Assembly: GCA_003963405.1 (NCBI GenBank)
Contig: RXIY01000044.1
Coordinates: forward strand, 1 to 52,426
Direction: 5' to 3'
Length of the DNA stretch: 52,426 bases
Source of the DNA: Hyphomicrobiales bacterium
GTDB lineage: Bacteria > Pseudomonadota > Alphaproteobacteria > Rhizobiales > Beijerinckiaceae
Notes under the pieces: generated by a model
The model's database searches: none
Seen by the model: only the letters and a program-made list of their open reading frames with translations
What the model was told of the DNA's origin: nothing
In this document: positions 28,275-37,102 of the stretch, one piece after another
How positions within the stretch are numbered: the stretch's first letter is position 1
Layout: each line of letters starts with the position of its first letter
Made by a program: the position numbers and the translations under genes

Positions 28275-29297
28275 ATGGTCGCCGTCTCCAACCGCGACGC
28301 GGAACGCTTCGTCGCGTCGCCGCCCGAAAGCGTCTTTCTCTTCCTCGTCCATGGCTCCGACGCCGGAATGGTGCGCGAGCGGGCGCAGGCCATCATCGGG
28401 AAGCGCGTCGACGACCGGCGCGATCCGTTCCAGTTCGTCGAACTTTCAGGCGACGCCGTTTCGGCCGATCCGCTGACCCTTCTCGACGAGGCCAACACCA
28501 CGCCGCTTTTCGGCGGCCGCCGCGCGATCCTCGTGGAGACGGGGACGAAATCCGTCATTCCCGCGATTACGTCGCTCATCGCCGCGCCGCCGGCCGCCTG
28601 CACGGTGGTGCTCACCGCCGGCGCGCTGAAGAAGGACGCGCCGCTGCGCAAGCTCGTCGAGGGCGCCAAGCAAGGCGCCGGCGTCGAATGCCTGCCGGAT
28701 ACCGAGCAGGACATTCATGCGCTGGTTGACCGCACCCTGCGGGAGGCCAATCTCGTGGCGACGCCCGAGGCCCGCGCGCTGCTCCTCGCCGCGCTCGGCG
28801 AAGACCGGCTGATGAGTCGCGCCGAGCTGGCAAAGCTGGTCCTCTACATGCATGGCCGCGAGCATGTCGAAGCGGCCGATGTCGAGGCGATCGTCGCCCA
28901 TGCCTCCAGCATCGCCAGCGACCGCGTTGTGGCGGCGGCTTTTGCCGGGCGCGCGGCCGAGACGCTCGACGCCTATTTCGCGCAGGGCGGCGACGCCGGC
29001 AGCCTGCTTTTCGGCGCCCTGCGCTACGCCGTGGCCCTGCATCGCGCCCGGCTCGCCATGGAGCGCGAGGGCGGGCGCCCGGACGCGGGCGTGAACATGC
29101 TCTATCGCTCGGGCTTCGGCTTCATGCACCGCGCCTTGATGGAGGAGCAGCTGAAGAGCTGGACCTCGGCGCGTCTCGCGGCCTTGATCGAGCCGCTGCG
29201 CGAGGCGCAGACGCGCGCCCGCGCCAATGCGAATATCGCGCCGATGGAGGCCGAGCGGGCGCTCTGGCGTGTGGCGAAGGCTGTCGGGCGGCGTTGA
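28275..29297 (+). CDS. holA: DNA polymerase III delta subunit
   Basis: Clamp-loader wrench that opens the beta clamp; 340 residues. Family segments are VFLFLVHGSDAGMVRERAQ, DPLTLLDEANTTPLFGGRRAI, LRKLVEGAKQ, and the C-terminal collar part (SLLFGALRYAVALHRARLAM, RSGFGFMHRALMEEQLK). The Walker-like loop is degenerate, as in all delta subunits. The start after GGGGGC at 28275 is consistent with family length. The gap to purQ on the other strand holds a palindromic repeat. Confidence 0.93.
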   Translation: MVAVSNRDAERFVASPPESVFLFLVHGSDAGMVRERAQAIIGKRVDDRRDPFQFVELSGDAVSADPLTLLDEANTTPLFGGRRAILVETGTKSVIPAITSLIAAPPAACTVVLTAGALKKDAPLRKLVEGAKQGAGVECLPDTEQDIHALVDRTLREANLVATPEARALLLAALGEDRLMSRAELAKLVLYMHGREHVEAADVEAIVAHASSIASDRVVAAAFAGRAAETLDAYFAQGGDAGSLLFGALRYAVALHRARLAMEREGGRPDAGVNMLYRSGFGFMHRALMEEQLKSWTSARLAALIEPLREAQTRARANANIAPMEAERALWRVAKAVGRR

Positions 29298-29316
29298 TGA
29301 GATGGCGGGAGGCGGC

Positions 29317-29352
29317 CCTCACCCTTAACCCCTCCCCGCAAGGAGGAGGGGG
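29317..29352. repeat. REP-like palindromic element, copy 1
   Basis: In the 92-base gap between holA and purQ: CCCTCACCCTTAACCCCTCC then a CGCAAGG loop and GGAGGGGGA. The arms CCCCTCC (29329-29335) and GGAGGGG (29345-29351) can form a hairpin. A related hairpin is at 37038-37058. It may also act as a weak bidirectional terminator for the convergent pair. Confidence 0.45.
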
Positions 29353-29389
29353 ACAGATCGTCCTTGCGGGGACGGCAAGGATTGGGTGC

Positions 29390-30079
29390 TTACGCCGCGC
29401 TGCCGAGGCTCTCGAACAGCGCCCGGCCGTCGATCCCGCCGACAAGCGGATCGATGAGATTCTCGGGATGCGGCATCAGGCCGAGCACATTGCGCTTTTC
29501 GGAATAGATCCCCGCGATGTCGTTGCGGGAGCCATTGGGATTGGCGTCGCCGCCGACACGGCCGCTCGCGTCGCAATAGCGGAAGGCGACGAGACCCTCG
29601 CCCTCGATGCGCTCGATCGTCGCATCGTCGGCTTCGTAATTGCCTTCGCCATGGGCGATGCAGACCTCGATCGCCTGGCCCTTGGCGTATTGGCGGGTAA
29701 AGGCCGTGTCGTTCCGCTCCACGCGCAGATGCTGCATCTTGCAGACGAAGCGCAGATTGGCGTTGCGCATCAGCACGCCGGGCAGGAGGCCGCTCTCGCA
29801 AAGGATCTGGAAGCCGTTGCAGACGCCCAGCACGAGGCCGCCGCGTGCGGCGTGCGCCCGCACGGCGTCCATGATCGCGGCCCGGCCCGCGATGGCCCCG
29901 CAACGCAGATAGTCGCCATAGGAGAAGCCGCCCGGCAGGACGACGAGATCGGTCCCCGCCGGCAGATCATGGTCCGCGTGCCAGAGCATGGCGGGCTTCT
30001 GCCCGGTCGCCTGCTCGAGCGCGCGCGCCATGTCGCCTTCGCGATTGGAGCCGGGGAAGACGATGACGGCCGCTTTCAT
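29390..30079 (-). CDS. purQ: Phosphoribosylformylglycinamidine synthase, glutaminase subunit
   Basis: Class I glutamine amidotransferase that supplies ammonia to PurL for FGAM formation in purine synthesis; 229 residues. The nucleophile is Cys in [11 protein letters not shown], and His/Glu are in [31 protein letters not shown] and [13 protein letters not shown] are PurQ-specific. It belongs to the small-subunit form that works with PurS and small PurL. It lies 11 bases after purS; purL, its partner, is not in the window on this side. Confidence 0.96.
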   Translation of the reverse strand: MKAAVIVFPGSNREGDMARALEQATGQKPAMLWHADHDLPAGTDLVVLPGGFSYGDYLRCGAIAGRAAIMDAVRAHAARGGLVLGVCNGFQILCESGLLPGVLMRNANLRFVCKMQHLRVERNDTAFTRQYAKGQAIEVCIAHGEGNYEADDATIERIEGEGLVAFRYCDASGRVGGDANPNGSRNDIAGIYSEKRNVLGLMPHPENLIDPLVGGIDGRALFESLGSAA

Positions 30080-30090
30080 GGAGGCGCTCT

Positions 30091-30327
30091 CTAGAGTTCG
30101 ATCCGGTAGTTTTCGATCACCGTATTGGCGAGCAGCTTTTCGCAGGCGGCGGTGAGCTGCGCCTTCGCGGCCGCCGCATCGGCGCCCGTCACTTCGATGT
30201 CGAAAACCTTGCCCTGGCGCACGCTCTCGACGCCCTCGACGCCGAGCGACTTCAGCGCGCCCTCGATCGCCTTGCCTTGCGGATCGAGGACGCCGTTCTT
30301 CAGGGTGACGACGACACGTGCTTTCAT
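30091..30327 (-). CDS. purS: Phosphoribosylformylglycinamidine synthase, PurS subunit
   Basis: Small structural subunit of the PurLQS complex, 78 residues. [21 protein letters not shown] and [34 protein letters not shown] are diagnostic. ATG 30327 gives the normal length. It is cotranscribed with purQ, which starts 11 bases after its stop. Confidence 0.95.
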   Translation of the reverse strand: MKARVVVTLKNGVLDPQGKAIEGALKSLGVEGVESVRQGKVFDIEVTGADAAAAKAQLTAACEKLLANTVIENYRIEL

Positions 30328-30401
30328 GGGCCTTGGGTTCCGTGTGAAATCCGCCACACGGTTAACGGCCCGGCGCGTAAAGGGCAAGCGCCGATGCGGC
30401 G

Positions 30402-30845
30402 TCAGAACGATTGCGAGGCCGCCCCTACGACGAGACAGGAGACCACGATCGCCGTCAGCGGGCGCCGAAGCTGGGGATACCATTGCGGCGCGCGCCCGGC
30501 CCGCGTCTCCGCGAGGTCGTAAAAGAGCAGGCCGGCGAAGCCCGCCGCGAGCAGGACGAGGCCGGAAACGCCGCCGACGAGCAGGGCCGGAAGGGCGAGC
30601 AGCGACGGCGCCACACTGCGGCCGAGCGCGCCGAGACTCGGGTCGTCACGCTGCATGGCCGCGCCCCAATGCACCCCGCCCATGAAGGACAGGATGATGG
30701 CCCCATAGCCGAGCAGTAGCGTCAGGCCGAAGGGGCGGAGCGCGCCGGCGAGGGGAACCGAGGCGAGGGCGCCGGCGACGAAGGGAAGCGCGCCCGCATA
30801 GCCAAGCCATTTCGCGGCCGGGGGGAGAATGTCTTTTGCGCTCAT
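30402..30845 (-). CDS. DUF3429 family membrane protein
   Basis: Protein of 147 residues with four membrane segments and the family block GAIILSFMGGVHWGAAM near the middle. DUF3429 members are widespread in proteobacteria and fungi; function unknown. AGGAGG lies about 6 bases before ATG 30845, so a good site defines the start. It sits in the purine cluster between the Uma2-type gene and purS. Confidence 0.85.
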   Translation of the reverse strand: MSAKDILPPAAKWLGYAGALPFVAGALASVPLAGALRPFGLTLLLGYGAIILSFMGGVHWGAAMQRDDPSLGALGRSVAPSLLALPALLVGGVSGLVLLAAGFAGLLFYDLAETRAGRAPQWYPQLRRPLTAIVVSCLVVGAASQSF

Positions 30846-30938
30846 CCGAACCTCCTGTGAGGCGTCGAGGGTGAGCCGGCCGGCCAGACGCGGCAAGGCG
30901 CGGGGTGGCCATTGATCGCGCGAGATTCGCCACGCAGG

Positions 30939-31505
30939 CTAAAGAAGGCCGGTGTCCCGGTAGATGTCGCGCAGAGCCAGCCGGGCGCCGATCAGCGGCA
31001 GGTCCAGCTCGGCGTCGACGGTCTCGAAGCGGCGCTCCGCAAAGCCGTTCCGGCGGTCATAGGAAACGACCTCGACCGCGTCCTGCGCGACGACGACATA
31101 TTGCGACAGGGTCGGCAGCGTGGCGTAAGCCTTGCGCTTCCAGCGCAGGTCCTTGTTTGCCGTCGATGGCGAAAGAACCTCTATGGCCACGAGCATGTCG
31201 CTGCATTCGACGCCCTTCAGATCGTCGTTGGGGCGTATCAGCAGATCGGGGACCGGAACGCTGATTTCCGACAGCCTGACCCCGATGCCCGGAAGCGCTT
31301 CCCATTGCGCCCCGTTCCGCCGCGCAAGCTCGGCCAGAGACAGGAAAAGGTTTCCGACGATCTTTTGATGCAGTCGGCTGGCGGACGCGTTCAAGATCGG
31401 CTCCCCCTCGATCAGCTCCCATTTTTCTTCGTCCGGGCGCGTGGCCGTGAACGCGAAGAATTCCTTCGCGTTCATCGGGCGAGGGTCCTGGAAGGGGACG
31501 CCCAT
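30939..31505 (-). CDS. Uma2-family (PD-(D/E)XK fold) putative endonuclease
   Basis: Uma2/DUF820 protein, 188 residues. The family pattern is visible: EEKWELIEGEPI, RLHQKIVGNL, VPDLLIRPNDDL (Asp of the active site), VAIEVLSPSTANKDLRWKR (Glu and Lys) and AYATLPTLSQYVVVA. The fold matches restriction-endonuclease-like proteins, but biochemical activity of the family is poorly known. The genes are often mobile and multi-copy in cyanobacteria and rhizobia; here it splits a purine cluster between purC and the DUF3429 gene. Confidence 0.88.
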   Translation of the reverse strand: MGVPFQDPRPMNAKEFFAFTATRPDEEKWELIEGEPILNASASRLHQKIVGNLFLSLAELARRNGAQWEALPGIGVRLSEISVPVPDLLIRPNDDLKGVECSDMLVAIEVLSPSTANKDLRWKRKAYATLPTLSQYVVVAQDAVEVVSYDRRNGFAERRFETVDAELDLPLIGARLALRDIYRDTGLL

Positions 31506-31526
31506 CGGCTCCTCCTGTCGTCGCTC

Positions 31527-32291
31527 CTATTGAACCAGCTTCGGCGCGCCGACGCGAACGGATTCGCCTTCCTGCATGATGCCGAGGCGGCGGGCGACCT
31601 CCGTATAGGCCTCGACGAGCCCGCCGAGGTCGCGGCGGAAGCGGTCCTTGTCGAGCTTGTCGTTCGACTTGATGTCCCACAGGCGGCAGCTGTCGGGGGA
31701 AATCTCGTCGGCGACGACGATGCGCATCATGTCGCCTTCCCACAGGCGGCCGCATTCCATCTTGAAGTCGACGAGACGGATGCCGACGCCCAGAAACAGA
31801 CCGGAGAGGAAGTCATTGACGCGAATGGCGAGCGCCATGATGTCGTCGATCTCCTGCGGCGTCGCCCAGCCGAAGGCCGTGATGTGCTCTTCCGAGACCA
31901 TCGGGTCGTCGAGCGCGTCGTTCTTGTAATAGAACTCGATGATCGAGCGCGGCAGCTGGGTGCCTTCCTCGAGGCCGAGCCGCTTGGCGAGCGAGCCGGC
32001 CGCGACATTGCGGACCACGACCTCGAGCGGAATGATCTCCACCTCGCGAATGAGCTGCTCGCGCATGTTGAGGCGGCGGATGAAATGCGTCGGCACCCCG
32101 ATATTGTTGAGATGCTGGAAGATGTATTCCGAGATGCGGTTGTTCAGGACGCCCTTGCCGTCGATCACCTCGTGCTTCTTGGCGTTGAAGGCCGTGGCGT
32201 CGTCCTTGAAATGCTGAATCAATGTGCCAGGCTCCGGCCCCTCGTAAAGGACCTTGGCCTTGCCTTCATATATACGGCGACGGCGGTTCAT
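31527..32291 (-). CDS. purC: Phosphoribosylaminoimidazole-succinocarboxamide synthase
   Basis: SAICAR synthetase of purine synthesis, 254 residues. It shows [67 protein letters not shown] and [12 protein letters not shown], all family blocks with the ATP- and substrate-binding residues. ATG 32291 is the conserved start; an open frame runs up to 32435 but is not family-like. It begins the - strand purine cluster. Confidence 0.97.
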   Translation of the reverse strand: MNRRRRIYEGKAKVLYEGPEPGTLIQHFKDDATAFNAKKHEVIDGKGVLNNRISEYIFQHLNNIGVPTHFIRRLNMREQLIREVEIIPLEVVVRNVAAGSLAKRLGLEEGTQLPRSIIEFYYKNDALDDPMVSEEHITAFGWATPQEIDDIMALAIRVNDFLSGLFLGVGIRLVDFKMECGRLWEGDMMRIVVADEISPDSCRLWDIKSNDKLDKDRFRRDLGGLVEAYTEVARRLGIMQEGESVRVGAPKLVQ

Positions 32292-32665
32292 AGGGTTCAA
32301 CCGGGGCTCGAGAAAATCCATGCGGTCAGCCGCGGCTCCCTGACATGATCCCCGCCGCGTCCGGAGTCGCGAGGCGGGGTCCAGGCGACCGACCACAACA
32401 GGCGCGGTCCTAACGTCTTTGGGGGCCAGTGACAAGCCAACGCTCGTCCATGCGCGGACCGCTTCAATTTAGCCCAATCCGGAAATAGGCACAACGCGCG
32501 ATTCATTCAGCTTTTTGTCGCCCGCCGCGCGCGAATGTCGCAGCCCGGCGGCTTGGCATTGGCGCCGCGGGCGAATTTCGCCTATATGCGTCCGGCGCGC
32601 GAGATGCGGCAGCGGATTCGCCCGCGGAAATTACAAAGACGAAAACAACCCGGCTGAGGATGGAC
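32292..32665. other. Divergent intergenic region between purC and the zeta-subunit gene (374 bases)
   Basis: Should hold the promoters of purC (leftward) and of the zeta-subunit gene (rightward). GTTCAACC lies just upstream of purC, and a TTGGCA (32553-32558) lies ahead of a CCTATATG, but the spacing between them is 22-24, too long for a housekeeping promoter. No ORF with family character is seen, and I found no riboswitch-like structure. Confidence 0.4.
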
Positions 32666-32989
32666 ATGAGCACTTTCGACCAGCGCGAGGATTCCTTCGA
32701 GAAACGCTACGTCCATGACGAGGAGCTGAAATTCCGGGCCGAGGCGCGCCGCAACAAGCTCCTCGGTCTCTGGGCGGCCGAGAAGCTCGGCAAGTCGGGC
32801 GCCGAGGCCCAGGCCTATGCCGAGGCGCTGGTCGCGGCGGAAGTGTCCGCCGACGCCGACGAGCGCGTCGTGGCGACCGTCAAGAAAGACTTCGAGGCCG
32901 CTGGCGTCGAGCAGTCCGAGCACCAGATCCGCCGCACCATGGACGAGATGCTGGCCAAGGCCAAGGCGGAGATTCAGGCCGGCGCGTAA
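32666..32989 (+). CDS. ATP synthase zeta subunit / DUF1476 family protein
   Basis: Protein of 107 residues of the DUF1476 family, which is the alphaproteobacterial zeta-subunit inhibitor of F1-ATPase. Signature parts are FDQREDSFEKRYVHDEELKF, ARRNKLLGLWAAEKLG and the acidic/helical C-terminus. ATG 32666 with GAGGA at 5-base spacing is preferred to ATG 32660, two codons earlier. It is not in an atp operon, which is the usual situation. Inhibitory function was shown in Paracoccus; here it is inferred by homology. Confidence 0.88.
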   Translation: MSTFDQREDSFEKRYVHDEELKFRAEARRNKLLGLWAAEKLGKSGAEAQAYAEALVAAEVSADADERVVATVKKDFEAAGVEQSEHQIRRTMDEMLAKAKAEIQAGA

Positions 32990-33055
32990 GGCCGGGCCAC
33001 GGCTCGCAGCGCGGTCGCGGATGAATCTTAAGCTTTCTTCCGCAAGCATGCGCTC

Positions 33056-34048
33056 ATGCGCAATGGCTTCCTTCCCTCTCCCCGGCCAGCCGGGAAGCTG
33101 CTTCCGGACGCGGCGCGCTTCAGCGCCGCGCCGCAAATCGCCGCCGAAGCTCTGCTCTGGCTCGGGGCGCTCGCAGGGGAGCGGCGCGCCTCCCGCCATA
33201 CGCTCGACGGCTACGGCCGCGACGTGGCCGGCTTTCTCGCCTTTCTGACCGAGCACCTCGGCGCAAAGCCAGACGCCGCGGCCTTGATCGCCCTGCAACC
33301 CGCCGATCTGCGCGCTTTTCTCGCGAGGCGGCGCGGCGAAGGGCTGGCGAGCCGCTCTCTGCTGCGGGCGTTGGCCGCCATCCGCAACTTCCTGCGCTTT
33401 CTGGAAAAGAAGGGCCTCGCCAAAACCGACCTCTTCGGCGCGGTGCGGTCGCCCAAAAAGCCGCACAGCCTGCCCAAGGCGCTCACCGTCGCCGACGCCC
33501 GCGATCTCATCGACCCCGACAGGCGCGCCGGCGAGGCCCGCGAGCCCTGGGTTCTGGCCCGCGACGCCGCGGTTCTCGCGCTCCTCTATGGCGCCGGCCT
33601 GCGCATCTCGGAGGCGCTGTCGATCTCTCACGGCGACGCGCCGATTGGCGCCAGAGACCGCGTGACCATTCTCGGCAAGGGGGGCAAGTCGCGCACCGTT
33701 CCGGTCATCGAGCCGGTGCGGCGGGCGATCGAGGCCTATCTCGCCGCGTGTCCCTATGATCTCTCAGGCGGCCCGCTCTTCGTCGGCGCAAAGGGCGGGC
33801 CCCTGTCGCCGCGCATCGTCCAGCTCGCGGTGCAGCGGTTGCGCGGCGGGCTCGGCCTCCCCGACAGCGCGACGCCCCATGCGCTGCGTCACTCCTTCGC
33901 GACCCATCTTCTGGGGCGCGGCGGGGACTTGCGCGCCATTCAGGAGCTCCTCGGCCACGCCTCGCTGTCGACGACGCAGATTTACACGGCCGTCGACCGC
34001 AAGCGCCTCCTCGACGCTTATCAATCGGCGCATCCGCGCGCGGACTGA
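33056..34048 (+). CDS. xerC: Tyrosine recombinase XerC
   Basis: Site-specific recombinase that resolves chromosome dimers at dif with XerD; 330 residues. N-terminal SAM-like domain (SRHTLDGYGRDVAGFLAFL) and a C-terminal catalytic domain with Arg in YGAGLRISEALSIS, Lys in LGKGGKSRTVPV, HALRHSFATHLL, GHASLSTTQIYT (last Tyr nucleophile). The N-terminal extension of about 20 residues is variable. A XerD reading is possible, but XerC fits the sequence and the company better. It converges with ribB without a gap. Confidence 0.88.
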   Translation: MRNGFLPSPRPAGKLLPDAARFSAAPQIAAEALLWLGALAGERRASRHTLDGYGRDVAGFLAFLTEHLGAKPDAAALIALQPADLRAFLARRRGEGLASRSLLRALAAIRNFLRFLEKKGLAKTDLFGAVRSPKKPHSLPKALTVADARDLIDPDRRAGEAREPWVLARDAAVLALLYGAGLRISEALSISHGDAPIGARDRVTILGKGGKSRTVPVIEPVRRAIEAYLAACPYDLSGGPLFVGAKGGPLSPRIVQLAVQRLRGGLGLPDSATPHALRHSFATHLLGRGGDLRAIQELLGHASLSTTQIYTAVDRKRLLDAYQSAHPRAD

Positions 34049-35170
34049 TTATTCCACAGGCTCCACGGCCGTGATCTCGATGCCGAAGCCTGACAGTCCG
34101 ACAAAGGCGCGCGGCTTGGACGTCGAAGACCGCAGCCGGATCGACGACACGCCCAGATCCTTCAAGATCTGCGCTCCGAGGCCCACGTCGAACCATTGCC
34201 GCTTGCGCGTCTCCTCCGCATTCTCCGGCGCGCGGCCCACGATATTGGTGGGAACGCCCGCCGCGCCGTCGCGCAGATAGATGAGCACGCCGCGCCCCTC
34301 GCGGGCGAAGCGGGCGAGCGTCTTCTTGATGGTCGGCGCGCCGCCCATCACATCGGAGACGATGTCGGCGCGGTGTAGGCGCGTCGGCACGTCGCGGCCG
34401 TCTCCGATCGAGCCGAGCACGAAGGCGAAATGCTGCACGCTGTCGAAGGGCGTGACATAGGCGTGCCCGACGAAATCGCCGACCTCCGTCGAAACCGGAA
34501 AGGTCGAAACGCGCTCCACGAGCTTCTCGCGGGCCTGCCGGAAAGCGATCAGATCGGCGACCGAGACCAGCTTGAGATCATGGGTCTTGGCGAAGGCGGC
34601 GATTTGCTGGCCGGTCATCACCGTGCCGTCGTCATTGGCGAGTTCGCAGATCACCCCGACGGGCGGGAGGCCGGCGAGCTTGCACAGATCCACGGCGGCT
34701 TCCGTATGGCCGGAACGCATCAAGACCCCGCCGTCGCGGGCGATGAGCGGAAACACATGGCCGGGGCGCACGAAATCTGCCGCGCCCATGTTGCCGTTGG
34801 CGAGCGCGCGCACCGTATTGCACCGCTGCTCGGCGGAGATGCCGGTGGTGAGCCCGTGCTTCACGTCGACCGAGACGGTGAAGGCGGTGCCGAGCGGCGC
34901 GTCGTTTTGCGCCACCATGGGCGCGAGATGCAGGCGGCGGGCTTCCTCGAGCGTCAGCGGCGCGCAGACGATGCCGCAGCAATGGCGGATGATGAACGCC
35001 ATTTTCTCGGGCGTGCAGAGCGACGCCGCAATGACGAGATCGCCTTCGTTCTCGCGGTCGTCGTCGTCGGTGACGACGACGATCTCGCCACGCGCTATGG
35101 CCTCGATGGCCTCTGTGATGAAATGGGGCAAGCGGGTCTCCGGAAACGCCGACAGGCGCTGTCGCCGCAT
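34049..35170 (-). CDS. ribB: 3,4-dihydroxy-2-butanone-4-phosphate synthase with degenerate RibA-like domain
   Basis: Riboflavin-pathway enzyme. The N-terminal 205 residues form the DHBP synthase: VVTDDDDRENEGDLV, EEARRLHLAPM, RPGHVFPLIARDGGVLMRSGHTEAAVDL, all metal/substrate residues kept. The C-terminal 165 residues resemble GTP cyclohydrolase II (FPVSTEVGDFVGHAYVTPF, LRSSTSKPRAFVGLSGFG), but the three zinc cysteines and their context are gone (PTRLHRADIVSDVMGG), so only the first activity is expected. ATG 35170 is used; GTG 35182 adds four residues. Confidence 0.9.
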   Translation of the reverse strand: MRRQRLSAFPETRLPHFITEAIEAIARGEIVVVTDDDDRENEGDLVIAASLCTPEKMAFIIRHCCGIVCAPLTLEEARRLHLAPMVAQNDAPLGTAFTVSVDVKHGLTTGISAEQRCNTVRALANGNMGAADFVRPGHVFPLIARDGGVLMRSGHTEAAVDLCKLAGLPPVGVICELANDDGTVMTGQQIAAFAKTHDLKLVSVADLIAFRQAREKLVERVSTFPVSTEVGDFVGHAYVTPFDSVQHFAFVLGSIGDGRDVPTRLHRADIVSDVMGGAPTIKKTLARFAREGRGVLIYLRDGAAGVPTNIVGRAPENAEETRKRQWFDVGLGAQILKDLGVSSIRLRSSTSKPRAFVGLSGFGIEITAVEPVE

Positions 35171-35257
35171 ATCTAGCCGCACGGCGCCGCCGTTTCAAAT
35201 CCGCCTGGCCGGCGCCATTTTGAGCTATAGGGCTGCGGTCGTGTCGGGGAGGAAGGA

Positions 35258-36004
35258 ATGGCGCGTCTCATCCGGTTGGCCGCGGCGCTCGCCGCCGCTC
35301 TCGTCTGCTCGAGGGCCGGGGCCGCGCCGCCCTGCGCCGACAGGATCGAGGACGGGGCGTCCTATACGGTCTGCGACATGGACGCCCGAAAGGCGTCGAT
35401 CCGGCTCTTCCTGCGCGATGGCGCGGGCGCGCTTTACGGCGGTTTTTCCACTCTTGCGGAGGCGCTCGCGCGCAACGGCGAGACGCTGGCCTTCGCCATG
35501 AACGCGGGCATGTATTCGCCGGATTTCACGCCCGTGGGGCTTTATGTGGAGGCTGGGCGCGTGCTCCACGCCGCCAATGCGGCGCCCGGCGAGGGTAATT
35601 TCCACATGAAGCCCAACGGCGTCTTCTGGGTCGACGGCGCGCGCGCGGGCGTGACCGAGACGCAGCGTTTTCTGAAGTCGCGGGCGCGCCCGGCCTACGC
35701 CACGCAATCCGGGCCGATGCTCGTGGCCGGCGGGCGGATCAACCCGCATATCCACGAAAGCGGGACGTCCGAGAAGTTCCGCAACGGCGTCTGCGTGATC
35801 GACGGGTATGTGGCGCGTTTCGCGATCTCCAACCAGCCGGTCACCTTTCATCAATTCGCGACTCTGTTCCGCGACCGGCTCGGCTGCGCCGACGCGCTCT
35901 TTCTGGACGGGGGAACCGCCTCGGCCCTTTATGCGCCGTCGCTCGACCGTCACGATCGCTTTCATCCGATGGGGCCGATGATCGGGGTGACGGAAAGAAG
36001 ATAG
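35258..36004 (+). CDS. Secreted DUF2233 / phosphodiester glycosidase family protein
   Basis: NAGPA-type domain protein, 248 residues with a signal peptide (1-23, ending SRAGA). Blocks include LAFAMNAGMYSPDFTPVGL, GNFHMKPNGVFWVDG, ATQSGPMLV, and LFLDGGTASALYAP, matching DUF2233. Related enzymes remove GlcNAc phosphodiester-linked sugars; the bacterial substrate is unknown. GGGAGGAAGG precedes ATG 35258, a strong site, so start is firm. It is divergent from ribB with 87 bases between starts. Confidence 0.86.
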   Translation: MARLIRLAAALAAALVCSRAGAAPPCADRIEDGASYTVCDMDARKASIRLFLRDGAGALYGGFSTLAEALARNGETLAFAMNAGMYSPDFTPVGLYVEAGRVLHAANAAPGEGNFHMKPNGVFWVDGARAGVTETQRFLKSRARPAYATQSGPMLVAGGRINPHIHESGTSEKFRNGVCVIDGYVARFAISNQPVTFHQFATLFRDRLGCADALFLDGGTASALYAPSLDRHDRFHPMGPMIGVTERR

Positions 36005-36010
36005 ACGGCG

Positions 36011-37102
36011 TCACGCGTCCATCAGCGCGCCGACATGGGCGGCGGCGCTCGCGGCGAGGTCCTTTGGCGCATAGCCGCCTTCGAGCAGCGAGACGATGCG
36101 GCCGCGGCAGCGCCGCGCGGCGATCTCCATGGCGCGCAGCGTCACGTCGCGGAAGTCTTCTTCGATGAGGCGCAGGCCGCCCAGCGGATCGTGCAGATGC
36201 GCGTCGAAGCCGGCGCAGAACACGATCATGTCGGGCGCGAAAGCGTCGAGGCGCGGGAGGATGCGGGTCTTCAGCGCGTCGCGAAACGCTGCGCCCCCAT
36301 CGCCCCTGGCGAGCGGCGCGTTGACGATATTGTCATGGGCGCCCGTCTCCGTGACCGCGCCCGTGCCGGGGTAAAGCGGCGATTGGTGCGTCGAGCAATA
36401 AAGGACCTTTTGCTCGTTCCAGAAGATCTCCTGCACGCCATTGCCGTGATGCACGTCGAAATCAACGATGGCGACGCGTTCAGCTCGATGCGCGTCGATG
36501 GCGTGGCGCGCGGCGATGGCGGCGTTATTGAAGAAGCAGAAGCCCATGGGCGCGTCGGCGCGAGCGTGGTGTCCGGGCGGGCGGGTCGCCGCGAAGGCGT
36601 TGCGGGCCTCCGCGCGCATCACGGCGTCGACCGCCGCGACGGCGCCGCCAGCGGCGCGCAGGGCCGCCTCGTAACTCCCCGCGCTCATCACGACATCGGC
36701 GCCGAGTTGTGCGCGGCCCTTCTTCGGCGCGAGCGCCTCCAGCCGGGCGAGATGCGCGGGAGCATGAACCCGCAGCACCGCCTCGTGCGCGGCGCTGGGG
36801 GCCTCCATGCGCAGCAGATCGGCGAAGCGGGGCCCGTCCAGCGCGGAGAAGACCGCGCGCAGCCGCTCGGGGCTGTCCGGCCAGCCGGGGCCGGGATCAT
36901 GCGCAAGGGCGGCGGGGTGGGAGACGAAGAGCGTGCCCGGCGCGGCCGCGCGGGAGGGGGAGGCGGCGAGGCTCAGGACGCCGGCGAGGGCGGCGCGGCG
37001 GGTGAGCTGGACCCCACCCCGCCCGTTGCGCGGGCGACCCTCCCCGTAAAGGGGAGGGATGGACGGGCGGCGAAAGCGTCCCCCCTCGCGGCTACCCGCC
37101 AA
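36011..37102 (-). CDS. Histone-deacetylase-fold hydrolase with Tat signal; TTG start, repeat-derived leader
   Basis: Class II-like deacetylase, 363 residues. Zinc and catalytic residues: [50 protein letters not shown] and [11 protein letters not shown] twin-arginine signal ([20 protein letters not shown]) precedes the domain. No ATG or GTG is available in frame upstream of the Tat signal; only TTG 37102, giving a 33-residue leader that overlaps the aroC 3' end by 11 bases and lies across a palindromic repeat. The leader may not be translated as written; a non-canonical start nearer the Tat motif is the alternative. Confidence 0.8.
   Translation of the reverse strand: MAGSREGGRFRRPSIPPLYGEGRPRNGRGGVQLTRRAALAGVLSLAASPSRAAAPGTLFVSHPAALAHDPGPGWPDSPERLRAVFSALDGPRFADLLRMEAPSAAHEAVLRVHAPAHLARLEALAPKKGRAQLGADVVMSAGSYEAALRAAGGAVAAVDAVMRAEARNAFAATRPPGHHARADAPMGFCFFNNAAIAARHAIDAHRAERVAIVDFDVHHGNGVQEIFWNEQKVLYCSTHQSPLYPGTGAVTETGAHDNIVNAPLARGDGGAAFRDALKTRILPRLDAFAPDMIVFCAGFDAHLHDPLGGLRLIEEDFRDVTLRAMEIAARRCRGRIVSLLEGGYAPKDLAASAAAHVGALMDA
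37011..37060. repeat. REP-like palindromic element, copy 2 (double hairpin)
   Basis: Two hairpins in a row: GCCCG (37021-37025) with CGGGC (37031-37035), and CCCTCCCC (37038-37045) with GGGGAGGG (37051-37058) around a GTAAA loop. The second stem resembles the one at 29329-29351. It occupies the 5' end of the deacetylase-fold gene, just after aroC. Confidence 0.5.

Noticed and set aside
35171-35257. FMN riboswitch upstream of ribB
   Set aside because: The gap is only 87 bases and has no RFN-like AGGGGCAGGGTGAAATTCCC element.
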